Part shown: positions 12,288 through 22,549 of the stretch, piece after piece
Layout of the letters: each line of letters opens with the position of its first letter
How positions within the stretch are numbered: position 1 is the first letter of the stretch
Assembly (NCBI GenBank): GCA_013372555.1
Contig: JAAPAX010000007.1
Coordinates: 2,356,001 to 2,420,000 of the forward strand
Direction of reading: 5' to 3'
Length of the DNA: 64,000 nucleotides
Source of the DNA: Elsinoe arachidis
Taxonomy: Eukaryota > Ascomycota > Dothideomycetes > Myriangiales > Elsinoaceae
Made by a program: the position numbers and the translations under genes
The notes under the pieces: generated by a model
Database searches by the model: none
Told to the model about the DNA's origin: nothing
Seen by the model: only the letters and a program-made list of their open reading frames with translations

Positions 12288-13595
12288 TCATGTCCACTTC
12301 TGCACCACTACTCCTCCACGCTTGTACTCTGCAAGATCACCCAGCTTCGCGCTCTTGTCACTGAGCTCCTTGGACGGGAAGGTGGTCATGAGAGCATATC
12401 CACGACCACGACTTTGAGTGCTCGTAGCGTTGACGAACTCATAGACGTCACCAATGGTGTGACTCGTGTTGAATCTCGATCTCAACTGCGTGCCATCACC
12501 AAGGCGAATCTGGAGCTGGATCGTGGGCTGAGACTCGTCGACTGACACTGTCGCCCCAGATGAGCCTGCACTCGGTGCAGCTGGCGCGGCAGCAGCCGGT
12601 GCACTGCTTTGCGAAGTGGTCGCTGAAGGTCCCGGTGTTGGACTACCCAGTCGCTGCCCTGACCCCTCGAATGGCTTGTACTTCTTCTTGGGCTGCACAT
12701 ACTTCTCATCCTTGTGAGGGTTGAGTTGAAGATCCACTTCTTGTCCCGGTTCGACACCAAGCAGGGCTAACGGCGCACGACCCTGATTGATCAGCGCCAG
12801 AGTTGGAGCATTGGCTGGATCATCGAAGCGGAAGAGAGGTCCGTCGTCGACCGAGAAGCCATCTTGCCAGAGGTGCAGTGTCCTGGTCACTCTTGGGAGG
12901 TTGGAGTTGCTGCCAGGTCGAGGAGCAGCTGCTGGGTCGTCGATGACCCTAGACTCCGCATCATCGCCGCCCAAGGTCTGAGCCCTTCCGCTAAAGTTGG
13001 TCGATCGTGAAGGTTGCTCCTCTCCGCCGGGACGTGGTCGGTTTCTGCACATGTCAGAGTCTACAATAAATAAAAGGAAAAGGTCATCACCAACTGCCTA
13101 GCTTGATTCATGATGTTATTGAAGTGGTCGGAAGAGTTATTGGGGTTGTTGGGGTTCTGCACTGCCAGTCCTGACTTCTCGCCTCCTGCAAAGAAATCTT
13201 GCTTGGTCTCATCTTCATCATCGCTGTCATCCCCGGCGCTACCACTCTGCAGGTCTCTAAGGGTGCGCATGCGTGACTGATTGGGAGGGGCTCGTGATGG
13301 CCCAGATGATTGGCCGCCTTGTGAAGCTCCAGCTCCGCCGGCTCTCTGTGGTGTATCATCCTCATCCATGCCTGGCTCTTCAGCTTCGTCGGCGTCCTGT
13401 GATTCGTAGTACAAGCGCACAGCTTCTTCGGAATTCCAGTTGGCAGCTTCAAGGATTTGTCTGGCCTGTGAAAGGAGAGTCAGTATGGTTGACAGAAGCT
13501 TGAGTGGAAATGTTCAAGGTGGGGCTTACTGCTGCAGGTGTGCTTCCTGTGATGCTGCATATTTCAGATATGAGTTCGTCCTGATTCGATGCCAT
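12288..13595 (-). CDS. SHP1: Shp1/p47-type UBX protein, Cdc48 cofactor
   Basis: Adaptor that links the AAA ATPase Cdc48/p97 to ubiquitinated substrates and membrane-fusion events. The model is 396 aa: exons 13530-13595, 13098-13465 and 12288-13044. Residues 1-45 form a UBA-like helical region (MASNQDELISEICSITG, then ARQILEAANWNSEEAVRLYY). An acidic linker follows, then a SEP domain at about 195-260 (TLHLWQDGFSVDDGPLFR) and a UBX domain at about 318-396, which is the Cdc48-binding module. Intron 1 is ordinary. Intron 2 (13045-13097) keeps frame only as a GC-AG intron; the nearest GT donor at 13090 gives a frameshift and early stop. The gene diverges from Mim1 with 392 bp between the two ATGs. 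Confidence 0.9.
13045..13097 (-). other. Probable GC-AG intron in SHP1
   Basis: A 53-nt intron with donor AG|GCAGTT, a CTGAC branch site 8 nt before the acceptor, and acceptor GTGCAG. It is the only solution I find that joins the two SHP1 reading frames (Arg codon split AG/A). A single-base sequencing error at the junction is the alternative. Confidence 0.6.
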
Positions 13596-13987
13596 GACCG
13601 AAAAGTGACCAAAGTATCACTTGAGCTTGGTCGGTCGAATATGAAGTGAGGTCGTTCGATCTAGAGAGATCCGTGACAGGTGATTTCTCCAAAACAGATG
13701 TTCAACGTCATGGCTTCTGCGGGACAGCTTCTGCAGAGCTTCCGTTCCGTCGGCGAAATGGCGCGCGAACAGCGGGAACTCCCGTGAGCGTGTGGGACGC
13801 TGCATGAGCAACTTCACCTCCATGAAACCTATAAGTTACAATTCCAAGACGACAACATTCACTAACACTGCAAAGTCCAAGGATGCAAGTTCTCCGAATT
13901 GATACACGAGCACTATAGCATACCACACGGACGACAATCTACGAAAAGCAGGTGCAGGGGACGCACTCCCCCACCACATCACACGCC
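13596..13987. promoter_or_regulatory. Divergent promoter region, SHP1 and MIM1
   Basis: A 392-bp region between two head-to-head start codons. It must hold both 5' leaders and both promoters. I see no clear TATA box or named binding site. Confidence 0.5.
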
Positions 13988-14485
13988 ATGTCGGGCTCAC
14001 CTTCAAATGACTTGAGCGCTTCACAAATGACGATACCTTCGGACAGCGAGAACTATGATGCGCATCATGACATGTCAGAGTCGGATCCGCCGGAGTCTTC
14101 GAATTCCCCAATGATCCTGTACTCACCGCCGACCGTCTGGAGTCTGCTAAGAGGTGCTGCCATCAACTTGCTATTGCCGTTCGTCAATGGGCTCATGCTT
14201 GGCTTTGGAGAGCTTTTCGCCAACGAGCTGGCATTTAGATTCGGATGGGGCGGTACAAAGGTGAGTCTTCAGATGCTGAATAGCAGACACTCACCCTACA
14301 TGAGCATGAGCCGGAGGACCCCGGGCTTGAAGCCTGTGACTAATCACTAACAACTACAATAGATCTTCCCGTCCCATCGTTCGAGTACGCGGAGAGTAGG
14401 TCCTGGTGTGGAAATGAGGGACGACCCTATTGAAAGACGAAGACGGAACGGCAAAGAGCTCGACGCATACAGTTCGCTAGAATAG
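13988..14485 (+). CDS. MIM1: Mim1/TOM13-type mitochondrial outer membrane import protein
   Basis: Subunit of the MIM insertase, which places alpha-helical proteins in the mitochondrial outer membrane. The model is 131 aa from exons 13988-14260 and 14363-14485, with a 102-nt phase-0 intron. Residues 1-50 are acidic and Ser-rich (cytosolic). The conserved TOM13 core is one transmembrane segment with Gly motifs (INLLLPFVNGLMLGFGELFA, about residues 59-78) followed by FRFGWG. The tail is short and charged. ATG 13988 is used; upstream in-frame sequence has only a GTG. It sits 383 bp upstream of OXA1 on the same strand. Confidence 0.88.
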
Positions 14486-14868
14486 GGATCAGGAATTTGC
14501 AATGCCTACTGAAAGGAGTCATGGATCAAAATCACGAACAGTACAGTCTGTATAGAAGGACAGCATGGTTGGGGATATCTCTGGCTTCAAATCAAGGTAG
14601 ACAGGGATCGTCCTGAATGCACGACGATGATTACGAAGCAGTAGTCTCTTATGCGATACTCTCACCAAGTGCAAGCATGTATCTCACTGAGAAGCGTTGT
14701 TTCAATTTATCACATCTCAAGACCTTGCTGTGCCTCGGTCTTCGCGTGATGTTGCCCAAGATTTCCCCAGGTCGCGCTTTGGTCGGCCAAAAAAGTTTCG
14801 ACGCCGACCTGCATTTGATCGCGACAGCAATCAATCTCTCTTTTGACCTCCCACTGGCACAAGTCAAG
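14486..14868 (+). promoter_or_regulatory. Intergenic spacer between MIM1 and OXA1
   Basis: A 383-bp spacer holding the MIM1 3' end and the OXA1 promoter. No specific element is recognised. Confidence 0.4.
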
Positions 14869-16630
14869 ATGATGCCCAGTCGAGGTGCCCAACTGGGCTT
14901 GAGGGCCATCAAGGCCACTCCATATCGCCCAACACATTCAACCCGAATGGTATGTATCTTGAATCGCTCCTTCAACTCCACTGATCCTCGAACAGTTCTC
15001 ATCCAGCACATCCCGCGCATTCATACAACCTAGCACTCGGCCCACCATAATTCGGCGATCGGTATTGGAACAGAAGAGAAGCATATCATGGAATCCAACG
15101 ACCTGGTGGCCGAGCAATAATGAGACCAAACCCTTCTCCGAGATCCACGCTGCGACCTCATCAAGTGCGACCCCAGCATCGACCGCACCCGCCTCTTCTA
15201 CTCCTTCTCCCATCACACAAACTCCAGCTGCACAAAGTTCAGCATCCCAAGCGAATGCGACTGCACCGATAGAGCAAGCCACACCGGCAGCAGTAGAGTC
15301 CTCCCCGCTCAGCAACCTTACTGAGGTCAACACTCCGGATGTCTCCACCATACCTCTTCCTGTCGAAGAAATTGGTTATCTCAAATCCTTGGGGCTCGAG
15401 TACAGCTATGGACCGACTGCTACGGTGGAATGGCTCTTGGAGCATATACACGTCTATACCGGTCTTCCTTGGTGGGGAAGCATTGCGATCACTGCCGCCC
15501 TCATCCGTCTGTCATTCACTCCTCTTCTCATGAAGACTTCCGATAACCAAGCACGTATGTCGCATATCCAGCCAGAACTCAACAAGCTCCAGAAGGCGAT
15601 GATGACAGCCTACCGTGCCCAAGACAACAACGCCACGTCACTTGCTAGGACTGAGATGCAGAACTTGCGATTGCGAGCCGGTGTTTCCTTCCAACCTATG
15701 ATGCTCAACCTGGGCGTCAACATGGTGTTTGCCATAGCGTCACTGAAGCTTCTACGAGCAATGATCGCACTTCCGGTACCTGGGTTTCTGAACGGCGGTG
15801 CACTCTGGTTCACAGATCTTACGGTCGCCGATCCATACTACCTGTTACCTTTGATGATGGCGGGCACTATTCATGGTGTGTTCCGCTTCGGCGCAGATCC
15901 ATCAATGCAATTGCAAAATAGCCCCGGCATGCGCAAATTCATGCTATACGGTCTTCCCGGTATCGTCTTCTTCAGTATGGCGTGGTTCTCAGCCGCTCTC
16001 AATCTGTGGTTCGCAAGTGCAGGCGTAGTCTCCATCACGGTGGGAAAGCTCCTCCAGAATCCAGCTTTCCGGGACAGATTTGGTCTCATGCAACCACCAC
16101 CTCCAGGACACAACAACGGTGGCGGCGGCATGATGTCCATGTTCAACCAGGATGACGTGGACACGCCCAAGAAGACGATCGATGTTGAAAACATCAACAA
16201 ATCCTCCATCGGAGGCGTCGAGTATCAGGCACCGAGAGTAAAGTCGAGATCAAGCGCTACGACGACCGCGGCTAACGGCGCCAGCAACAACGGAGGAAGA
16301 AAGATGTACAAAAATAGCGCATATGGGACTTCCACGGCCAGCGCTTCTGCTGCCGCATCCATAGCAGCACAACGGTCGAGTTCGACCAAAGAAGAAGTCC
16401 AGCCCGCTCCCGAGCCTGAGAAGGGTTTCGTAGACAAGTTCTACAACAATGTAACAGGCAAGTTGAATGACTTTGGGGACGCGTATAACAATATGTGGAC
16501 AAAGTATAGGAGGTTCAGAGGGCAAATGGCTCCGCATGATGGCAGCGCGAGGAACAAGGATTACCTCAAGCGAGCAGAGGAGTATGAGAAACGGTATCAA
16601 AAGAGACAGGAGATGAAGAAGCAACGGTGA
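14869..16630 (+). CDS. OXA1: OXA1 mitochondrial inner membrane insertase
   Basis: Inserts mitochondrially and nuclear-encoded proteins into the inner membrane; YidC/Oxa1/Alb3 family. The model is 571 aa from exons 14869-14949 and 14996-16630, with a 46-nt intron. The N-terminus is basic and Ser/Arg-rich, typical of a matrix presequence, and is followed by an Ala/Ser/Thr/Pro low-complexity stretch. The YidC-like domain spans about residues 163-395 with five hydrophobic segments (first at about 184-206, starting LPWWGSIAITAALIRLSFTP). The long C-terminal tail is matrix-facing, basic and coiled-coil-prone (KDYLKRAEEYEKRYQKRQEM), consistent with ribosome binding. A second ATG at 14872 is an equally possible start. 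Identification is secure. Confidence 0.93.
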
Positions 16631-16850
16631 CCAATGTCTGTAGAGTAGGTTGGCCCAAGATGGGACGGGGGCATTTGTATTATGTGGACTCATTTGTCGA
16701 TACCTTGCACAGCATGTAAAGAGCTTTCGGGAACAATCTCAGCTTTATTCACGAGACGTCGGACAGTGGATATATTCATTTGGTCATCCTGATGTACATT
16801 CTATGCACCGGCCGTACTCTATGCACATGCCTTCAAGCCTCCTGTCTGCT

Positions 16851-18050
16851 CTATGGCAAGCAGTAGCCACCTAACGCCTCAGTCAGTGAACACCCCAGCT
16901 CCTTCAAACAGACCAGCTTACCGTCAACAATAATATCAGTCCCAGTCGTATAACTCGAGGCATCCGAAGCCAGATACAAGAAAGCCCCCTGCAACTCCTC
17001 CGGCTCGCCCTCTCTCCCCATCTGCCCTACATCAGCTCAATCGCCACCCCTCTCGTACATCAACACTCACCGGCGTCTTACTCCTCCAAATATCCTTCGT
17101 CTCAGGCGGCACAAAGTTCGAAATCTCCGTATTGATATACCCAGGACTCACCGTATTCACCCTCGCAAACCGCACCCACTCAACCGCCAAACTCTTACCT
17201 ACGCACATTAGCCCCCCTTCTGCCTCCCTGCCCCGTACCCTCCCAGACTTACACAAATGAATCACCCCCGCCTTGGCAGCGTTATACGCCGCCTGCAACT
17301 GCGGCAAATTGACAATATGCCCACTCATACTCGCCGTAGCAATAAAACTCCCCCCGCGATAATTCGCCAACGCACGCCCATGCACATCCGTCCCCAGCTC
17401 CGCCTGTCGTCGCCATATCTCCCCCGCCGCCCGCGCGGAGTAGAAGGTGCCGTCGAGGTCGATCTCGATGACTTTGCGGTAGTGCGCGGATTGGCCTTCG
17501 AGTGCGGGGCCTTGGGTCCAGGGGATGCCGGCGTTGGCGACGAAGATGTCGAGGCGGCCGTTGAAGTCGGTCACGATGGAGTTGACGAGGGATTTTACTT
17601 GGGTTTCGGAGGTGGTGTCGGATTTGTAGGCGCGGCCTGAGATGGGTGAGAAGGGGGCCAGCGTGAAGGAGAGGTAGGACTAAAGAAGATGGGCGCGGAA
17701 AGAAGGGCAAGGAGAACTGGAGGAGTGGATTAGGAATGGATAGCGTACACTTGACGTTGAAGTCTTTTTCGATTTGAGAGGCTTTTTGGATGGCTTCTTC
17801 GTTGGAGTGGTACCTATCGAAGAGTGGTGAGCCGGCTAGTGACGAGATGTACGCGGGCAGGAGATTACCAGATTGCCACATTGGCGCCGGCTTCTGCGAG
17901 GGCTCTTGCCACTGCGAGACCGATGCCTGCCCCGGCGCCGGTGACGATGGCGGTCTTGCCTGTCAGGTCGAACAGGGAGAGGACACCCTTTGATTTGGGA
18001 GCTTTGGTGTTGTCGTGGCGGAAGTCGCCGCCGATGATGCCGCCGTCCAT
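16851..18050 (-). CDS. Short-chain dehydrogenase, mannitol/sorbose reductase-like
   Basis: NAD(P)-dependent classical SDR of 292 aa. Six exons: 17869-18050, 17749-17813, 17253-17636, 17071-17198, 16922-17021 and 16851-16870; the five introns are GT-AG and the phases close. The cofactor motif is TGAGAGIG near residue 38. NAG is in FVANAGIPW, the catalytic Ser is in TASMSGHI, and YNAAK carries the active Tyr and Lys. The C-terminal DASSYTTGTDIIVDGGYC matches NADP-dependent mannitol dehydrogenase and sorbose/xylulose reductase relatives, so a polyol or ketose substrate is likely; the exact substrate is inferred. It diverges from a ribokinase gene. The last exon has only 20 nt. Confidence 0.88.
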
Positions 18051-18536
18051 GATTGGTAATGCTATATCAGTGTTCTAAAGCAGGGGTGATGTCTAATGTA
18101 CGCCTTCGTCGCGACGGTACCCTGGCAATGTCCAGACAAGTGCTATGAGCAAATTTATATAATAAGAAGATCTGCTCTGACCGCTTTTGTGTTTGTCATT
18201 CTGAGACTCTGATATTCGGGGACCATTCTTGATGGACAGGGTCCGGTGGGGGTTGAGCCCCGGGGGAGGTGGGGGGCCGATGTTGTCATTCAGGAGAGAC
18301 TGCTTTCCTTGCTCTGTCACCGAAACCACTACCAGTTGTAAGACAGCGCATACATGTCATGTTCACAGTGATAGGATGTATCACTGACCATAGACCACAG
18401 GTAAGTGCTTAAGCCGAGCCAACTCTTCGGGCCAGTCCGATAGAGTCCACATTTCAAGCACAGAATTTTACAAACATCCCATCTCCCTTGAACACACTCT
18501 CCCAGAAAGTAACGAAGAAGTTCCCTATCACTCAAC
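18051..18536. promoter_or_regulatory. Divergent promoter, SDR and ribokinase, with GC-rich CreA-like sites
   Basis: A 486-bp region between head-to-head ATGs. At about 18231-18280 it carries a G-rich block with GTGGGG, CCGGGG and again GTGGGG, each fitting the CreA carbon-catabolite repressor consensus SYGGRG, around a CCCCGGGG palindrome. Regulation by CreA is inference only. Confidence 0.45.
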
Positions 18537-19475
18537 ATGCCTTCCGGCGTCGTCGCCGTAGTCGGCTCCCTCAACATCGACTTCATAACCAACACCCCCC
18601 GCGTCCCCTCAGCCGGCGAAACCCTGACCGCAACCTCCTTCAACACGGGCTTCGGCGGCAAAGGTGCCAACCAAGCCGTCGCCTGCGCCCGCCTCTCCGG
18701 ACCCCAAGACGCCACCTCCCCCGTCAAAACCATGATGGTAGGCAACGTCGGCTCCGACTCCTTCGGGCAAGACTACCTCGCCGCCCTCGCGCAAGAAGGC
18801 ATCGACACCTCCCACATCAACGTGATCGCAGGCCAAAAGACTGGCATCGCCAACATCATCGTCGAGACCGAGACGGGCGAGAATAGGATCCTGGTGGCCA
18901 CGAACGCGAACCATGCCAACCAGGACACCCTCCGAGATCTGGTCCCTGATGAGGCGAATGTGATGGTTTTCCAGCTGGAAATCCCCATGGCGCAGGTGGT
19001 GCATAATTGCCACATTGCCCGTGAGAAGGGCAAGTATGTCATTTTCAATCCTGCACCGGCGATCACGCTGCCAGAGGAGATCTATGCTAGCATCGACTGT
19101 ATCGTGGTCAACGAGACGGAGGCGGAGATCATGTGCAGAGGGCAGGATAAGGCATGGGATGAGTTCTTCTTCGCGCATGGTGTGCGGGATATCGCGATTC
19201 GTACGCTGGGGTCGAAAGGCGTGGAGTGGGTTTCGAGGACGGGACCGGATGCGGGACGGGTTATGAGTGTGTCGGCTGAGAAGGTCAAGGTGGTCGATAC
19301 CACTGCTGCTGGGGATACGTTTGTTGGTGGGCTGGCGACTAGGATTGCTGCGGCTGGTGGGAAGGAGATGGAGGAGCCGAGGGAGGTTATACGGTTTGCG
19401 AACAAGGCAGCGGCGAAGACGGTTGAGAGGAGCGGGGCGATGGATGCTATTCCGAGGTTGAGTGAACTTGCTTGA
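18537..19475 (+). CDS. RBK1: Ribokinase (PfkB family)
   Basis: Phosphorylates D-ribose to ribose-5-phosphate. Single exon, 312 aa, the usual length. The N-terminal substrate-binding signature is SLNIDF with FNTGFGGKGANQAVACARL (about residues 12-60, PfkB signature 1). The C-terminal ATP-site and catalytic base motif is VDTTAAGDTFVGG (PfkB signature 2), with Asp as the general base. There is no targeting signal. It shares a promoter region with the SDR gene on the other strand, suggesting joint use in sugar or polyol catabolism (inference). Confidence 0.92.
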   Translation: MPSGVVAVVGSLNIDFITNTPRVPSAGETLTATSFNTGFGGKGANQAVACARLSGPQDATSPVKTMMVGNVGSDSFGQDYLAALAQEGIDTSHINVIAGQKTGIANIIVETETGENRILVATNANHANQDTLRDLVPDEANVMVFQLEIPMAQVVHNCHIAREKGKYVIFNPAPAITLPEEIYASIDCIVVNETEAEIMCRGQDKAWDEFFFAHGVRDIAIRTLGSKGVEWVSRTGPDAGRVMSVSAEKVKVVDTTAAGDTFVGGLATRIAAAGGKEMEEPREVIRFANKAAAKTVERSGAMDAIPRLSELA

Positions 19476-20220
19476 TTTGCAGCGTGGGAAATGGGTGTAT
19501 GGCATGTGCGCTTCAGCTCATAAGCGGAAAGCTGCGTCTGGGGGTCAAGTTTCAGCTGGCTTCGAGGCCTACACCACCAGTCTGGTAAGCCACCAGCTGA
19601 AGGAAAGGCATCTGGAGGCCGGCCGCCGGACTATCGTCGCTTGTCAATGTCGCCGAAGAGCGGCCATAGGACCTCGAACCCCCCTTGTCTGCGTAGGGTT
19701 GTACGCTAGGTCGCCGACCCCGAACCAATCTCAGCGACTCAAGGTGGATCGCGAACGCGAGGATTGGATGTCAGCCGCGTTCTCGATGCGGCTATCTCTC
19801 TGACCCTGGAATTATCCGCGTGACTTGCATGAACGACTCAGACGGCTCCATCACCCAATGAGCTCTGAGGTACGATGCAACGGAAGGGACGAGCATCTTC
19901 AGCACATAAGCGATTGGTTGGGCGATGGGCGGGTAGTCAAGATAGCGGCCACCGGGACTGTTCACGAGGGAGCGGTAGTGGGGGTAGGACGAAAACAACG
20001 CAGCCTGCGTAGGGTGCTGATAGCAATGTCTCTATCTTTCGCTACGCTGTGGTGAAGATTGAGACAAGGTCGGTTCGGCGCTCACTCGGAGCAGAAATCG
20101 CATTGAGTCCAATAGTCATGTGGTCACATCGAGGATACAATTCTTCCCTACCACCAGGATATCATTCAAATCTATCAACCTCCCCATCCCAACATCTATC
20201 CCAACTTCCAATCCCGACAC
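19476..20220. other. Convergent intergenic region, 745 bp
   Basis: Lies between the 3' ends of the ribokinase gene and the mpaB-like gene. I see no gene. A T-loop-like GGTTCGAGG occurs on the minus strand near 19670-19685, but no tRNA fold can be built around it. Confidence 0.5.
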
Positions 20221-21513
20221 CTACCACATCCCAAAAGGACACCCCCCCTTCCCCTCGAACCCCACCTTCTCATCCCTCCCCAACCTCTCCACCTCCCTCC
20301 TCATTTCCTCCTTCCCCCTGCCCACCTGCCTCTCCGGCCCCACATCCTCAATCCTATACCCCTGAGGCAAATACCTCGCCCCATCATCCCCCGGCACCAC
20401 GCCCCCCGCCAAGCGCAACAACAACCCCTTGACACCCCACCGCCACCCCGTCGACGGCCGCACATACCACGGATGCGCCGTGAACTGCCTCGCGTGTATC
20501 CGTCCCTGCGCGTCCTCTTGGGGATCGAACCATTTCCACCTCAGCACCCAGGGCCGGGGCAGCGCGAGGTGGAGAAGGACCCATTTGCGCAGGGCGAGGA
20601 TGCTGAGGACTATTCGGGACGCGAGCGGTGAGGGGTCGGGGTACATCATGCTGCGGCGCAGACGGGGCTCCATGAGGACGCGAATGGCTTGGTCTGCGGC
20701 GGCGTGGAGGGAGGGGGGCACGTTGGTGAGGAGGATGGCGACGGTGCCGGTCGCGACGGATTGGTTGCTCGGGGCGGGGAGCATGTGGGATTCTTCGTAG
20801 GAAAGGGACCAGGCTTCGAGGGAGTGCATCCAGGCGAGACCGTGGGGCCATGAGGTCGGTTTGGTTTGTGATGGTGGCGTGGCGTCGGTGGGCTTTTCTG
20901 AGGAGAGGGAGTGGGCGTGGAGTGGGGACATGTCGATGCCCATGCCTTCGCCTACCCAGCGCCAGTAGATCCCTCGGGCGTTTTGTTCGACGTCGGAGAG
21001 GGGGCGCCAATCGTAGCGTGAGACCCATCGAGCTGGTTCGAGGGCGAAGAGGGAGAGGGTGTAGAGCATGTCGTCGTTTGAGATTTTCCCGGCTTTCTGC
21101 CATCTGGAGTGCAGGTAGTTCATCCTGCCCATGGCTCTTTTGGCGCGATCACTTCCTGGCGGGTTTAGGAAGATTTCGGTGAGAAGTACGCCTGTATCTG
21201 CAGCTCGCTTGGAGGCTGTGGGCCCAGAGAGCTCGGATGTGTGCAGAAGTAGAGAGGATATGGTAGGGATACCATAGGTCTTGAAAAGGGCGAAGAAGAC
21301 AGATTGGGAGAAGGTTGTAGGGAATTCGAGTGCGGTCAGCGAATAATGGATGTTGTAGGCTTCGGTTAGGGTCATGTCTGGAAAGGACGAGGGCGGGTAC
21401 TGTGACTGGAGAGCATGGAGGCGGCGGAAGCGAAGGGTTCTTTGGAGAAGGAGATAGGCGGCCGCCAGGAGTGGTAGGAGGACAGAGAGGGGAAGCGGAA
21501 GAGCAGATGACAT
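20221..21513 (-). CDS. DUF2236 / mpaB-like membrane-bound oxygenase
   Basis: Single-exon protein of 430 aa in the fungal DUF2236 (mpaB/mpaB'-like, distantly rubber-oxygenase-like) family. Family members are thought to be heme-containing oxygenases; mpaB' is ER-bound and cleaves a prenyl chain in mycophenolic acid biosynthesis. An N-terminal hydrophobic anchor (residues about 5-24) is followed by a basic stretch, then the all-helical domain with RAMGRMNYLHSRW and DDMLYTLSLFALEPARW blocks typical of the group. No biosynthetic cluster genes are adjacent, so a general role is more likely. Assignment is from family resemblance; the substrate is unknown. Confidence 0.75.
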   Translation of the reverse strand: MSSALPLPLSVLLPLLAAAYLLLQRTLRFRRLHALQSQYPPSSFPDMTLTEAYNIHYSLTALEFPTTFSQSVFFALFKTYGIPTISSLLLHTSELSGPTASKRAADTGVLLTEIFLNPPGSDRAKRAMGRMNYLHSRWQKAGKISNDDMLYTLSLFALEPARWVSRYDWRPLSDVEQNARGIYWRWVGEGMGIDMSPLHAHSLSSEKPTDATPPSQTKPTSWPHGLAWMHSLEAWSLSYEESHMLPAPSNQSVATGTVAILLTNVPPSLHAAADQAIRVLMEPRLRRSMMYPDPSPLASRIVLSILALRKWVLLHLALPRPWVLRWKWFDPQEDAQGRIHARQFTAHPWYVRPSTGWRWGVKGLLLRLAGGVVPGDDGARYLPQGYRIEDVGPERQVGRGKEEMRREVERLGRDEKVGFEGKGGCPFGMW

Positions 21514-22549
21514 GGTTGCGAGGTCGTGAGCCAGAAGTGGAGGGATGGTAATCGTGTGCTTGGATGGGGGAATCGCGTGCCACTCACGTGCAGCTTGTCG
21601 TCTGAATATCGACGACTGCCCGCGGATGGAGGGATCCTCCTCTCCGATCCTCTGGCTGAGAGACGGACCTTGAAGGAAGAGGCCAGATCCGCGAGCCGCA
21701 GAGACTACTGAATAGGATCTTGCCTTGGTGGTGTGATGAGGAATGCCAGTGATCCCAGTCCTAATCCTGGAGGAACGGTACGAGGGATCGTGTTCTTATA
21801 CTTGTAAAACCACGGGGTCTAAGTTCGATAGACGTTTAGTGAACGTCGACGTCGGTAGTTTGTGGCGCGGGGTATGGGGGGGTGAAACGCGGGGATCAAG
21901 GGCTGAAAGACCGGTGTAGTAATCCTGCTCGGTCTCGATATGGTGTCTGGCAGGAATATGTGTCGAAGAAGGTTCGACGGTACCGCCGGCCTGAAGGTGG
22001 TGCGGATGAGGGAGGTCGGGAGATTGCCGCTTACGAGATTTATGCAAGGGCTAATGGGGCCTGTGTAACTTGAGATGCAGGGCTTGTGACCAGGTTGGAT
22101 CGAAGCTTTGTTTGTAATTAGATGTAGTCAGTAGGATGGGAGGCGATTACGGTCAATGGTGAAACTCGTGGAGTGGCAATTCCATGCGGTATCTTCGTTG
22201 CGGAAGATGCACTTCTTTACCAACGTCAATGCATGCTCCTGCGAGAACATCAGCGTTCCTTCGTCAAGGATTGTGGAACGATCTTGACGTGGAGCAGACT
22301 TCAGTCATGAAAAGTATAGCAGTCCTTTGCTACGTTGGGGGCATTCGATATCAGTATGATCAGTCATTGAATTCAATATCCCGTATATCTATCTCATCTC
22401 ATGCCATGCTTGTTTGCCGCCATAAGGCAGCCCCATTGTGCAAAGTGGTATACCCAAGCGACTGTGTCCCGATCCAACCTGTGTACTCCCTGTAATGCTT
22501 TGCGTATTCCTGCCCATGACACTCGTTGCTTCACCCTTGCTCTTCAACC
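21514..22549. other. Intergenic region, 1.0 kb
   Basis: Upstream of the mpaB-like gene and downstream of the next minus-strand gene. No gene, RNA or repeat is recognised. Confidence 0.5.

Noticed and set aside
13045..13090. GT-AG intron from 13090 in SHP1
   Set aside because: It shifts the frame and hits a stop soon after, destroying the SEP and UBX domains.
19655..19740. Possible minus-strand tRNA with GGTTCGAGG
   Set aside because: The T stem does not pair and no D arm or anticodon arm is found at the right distance.
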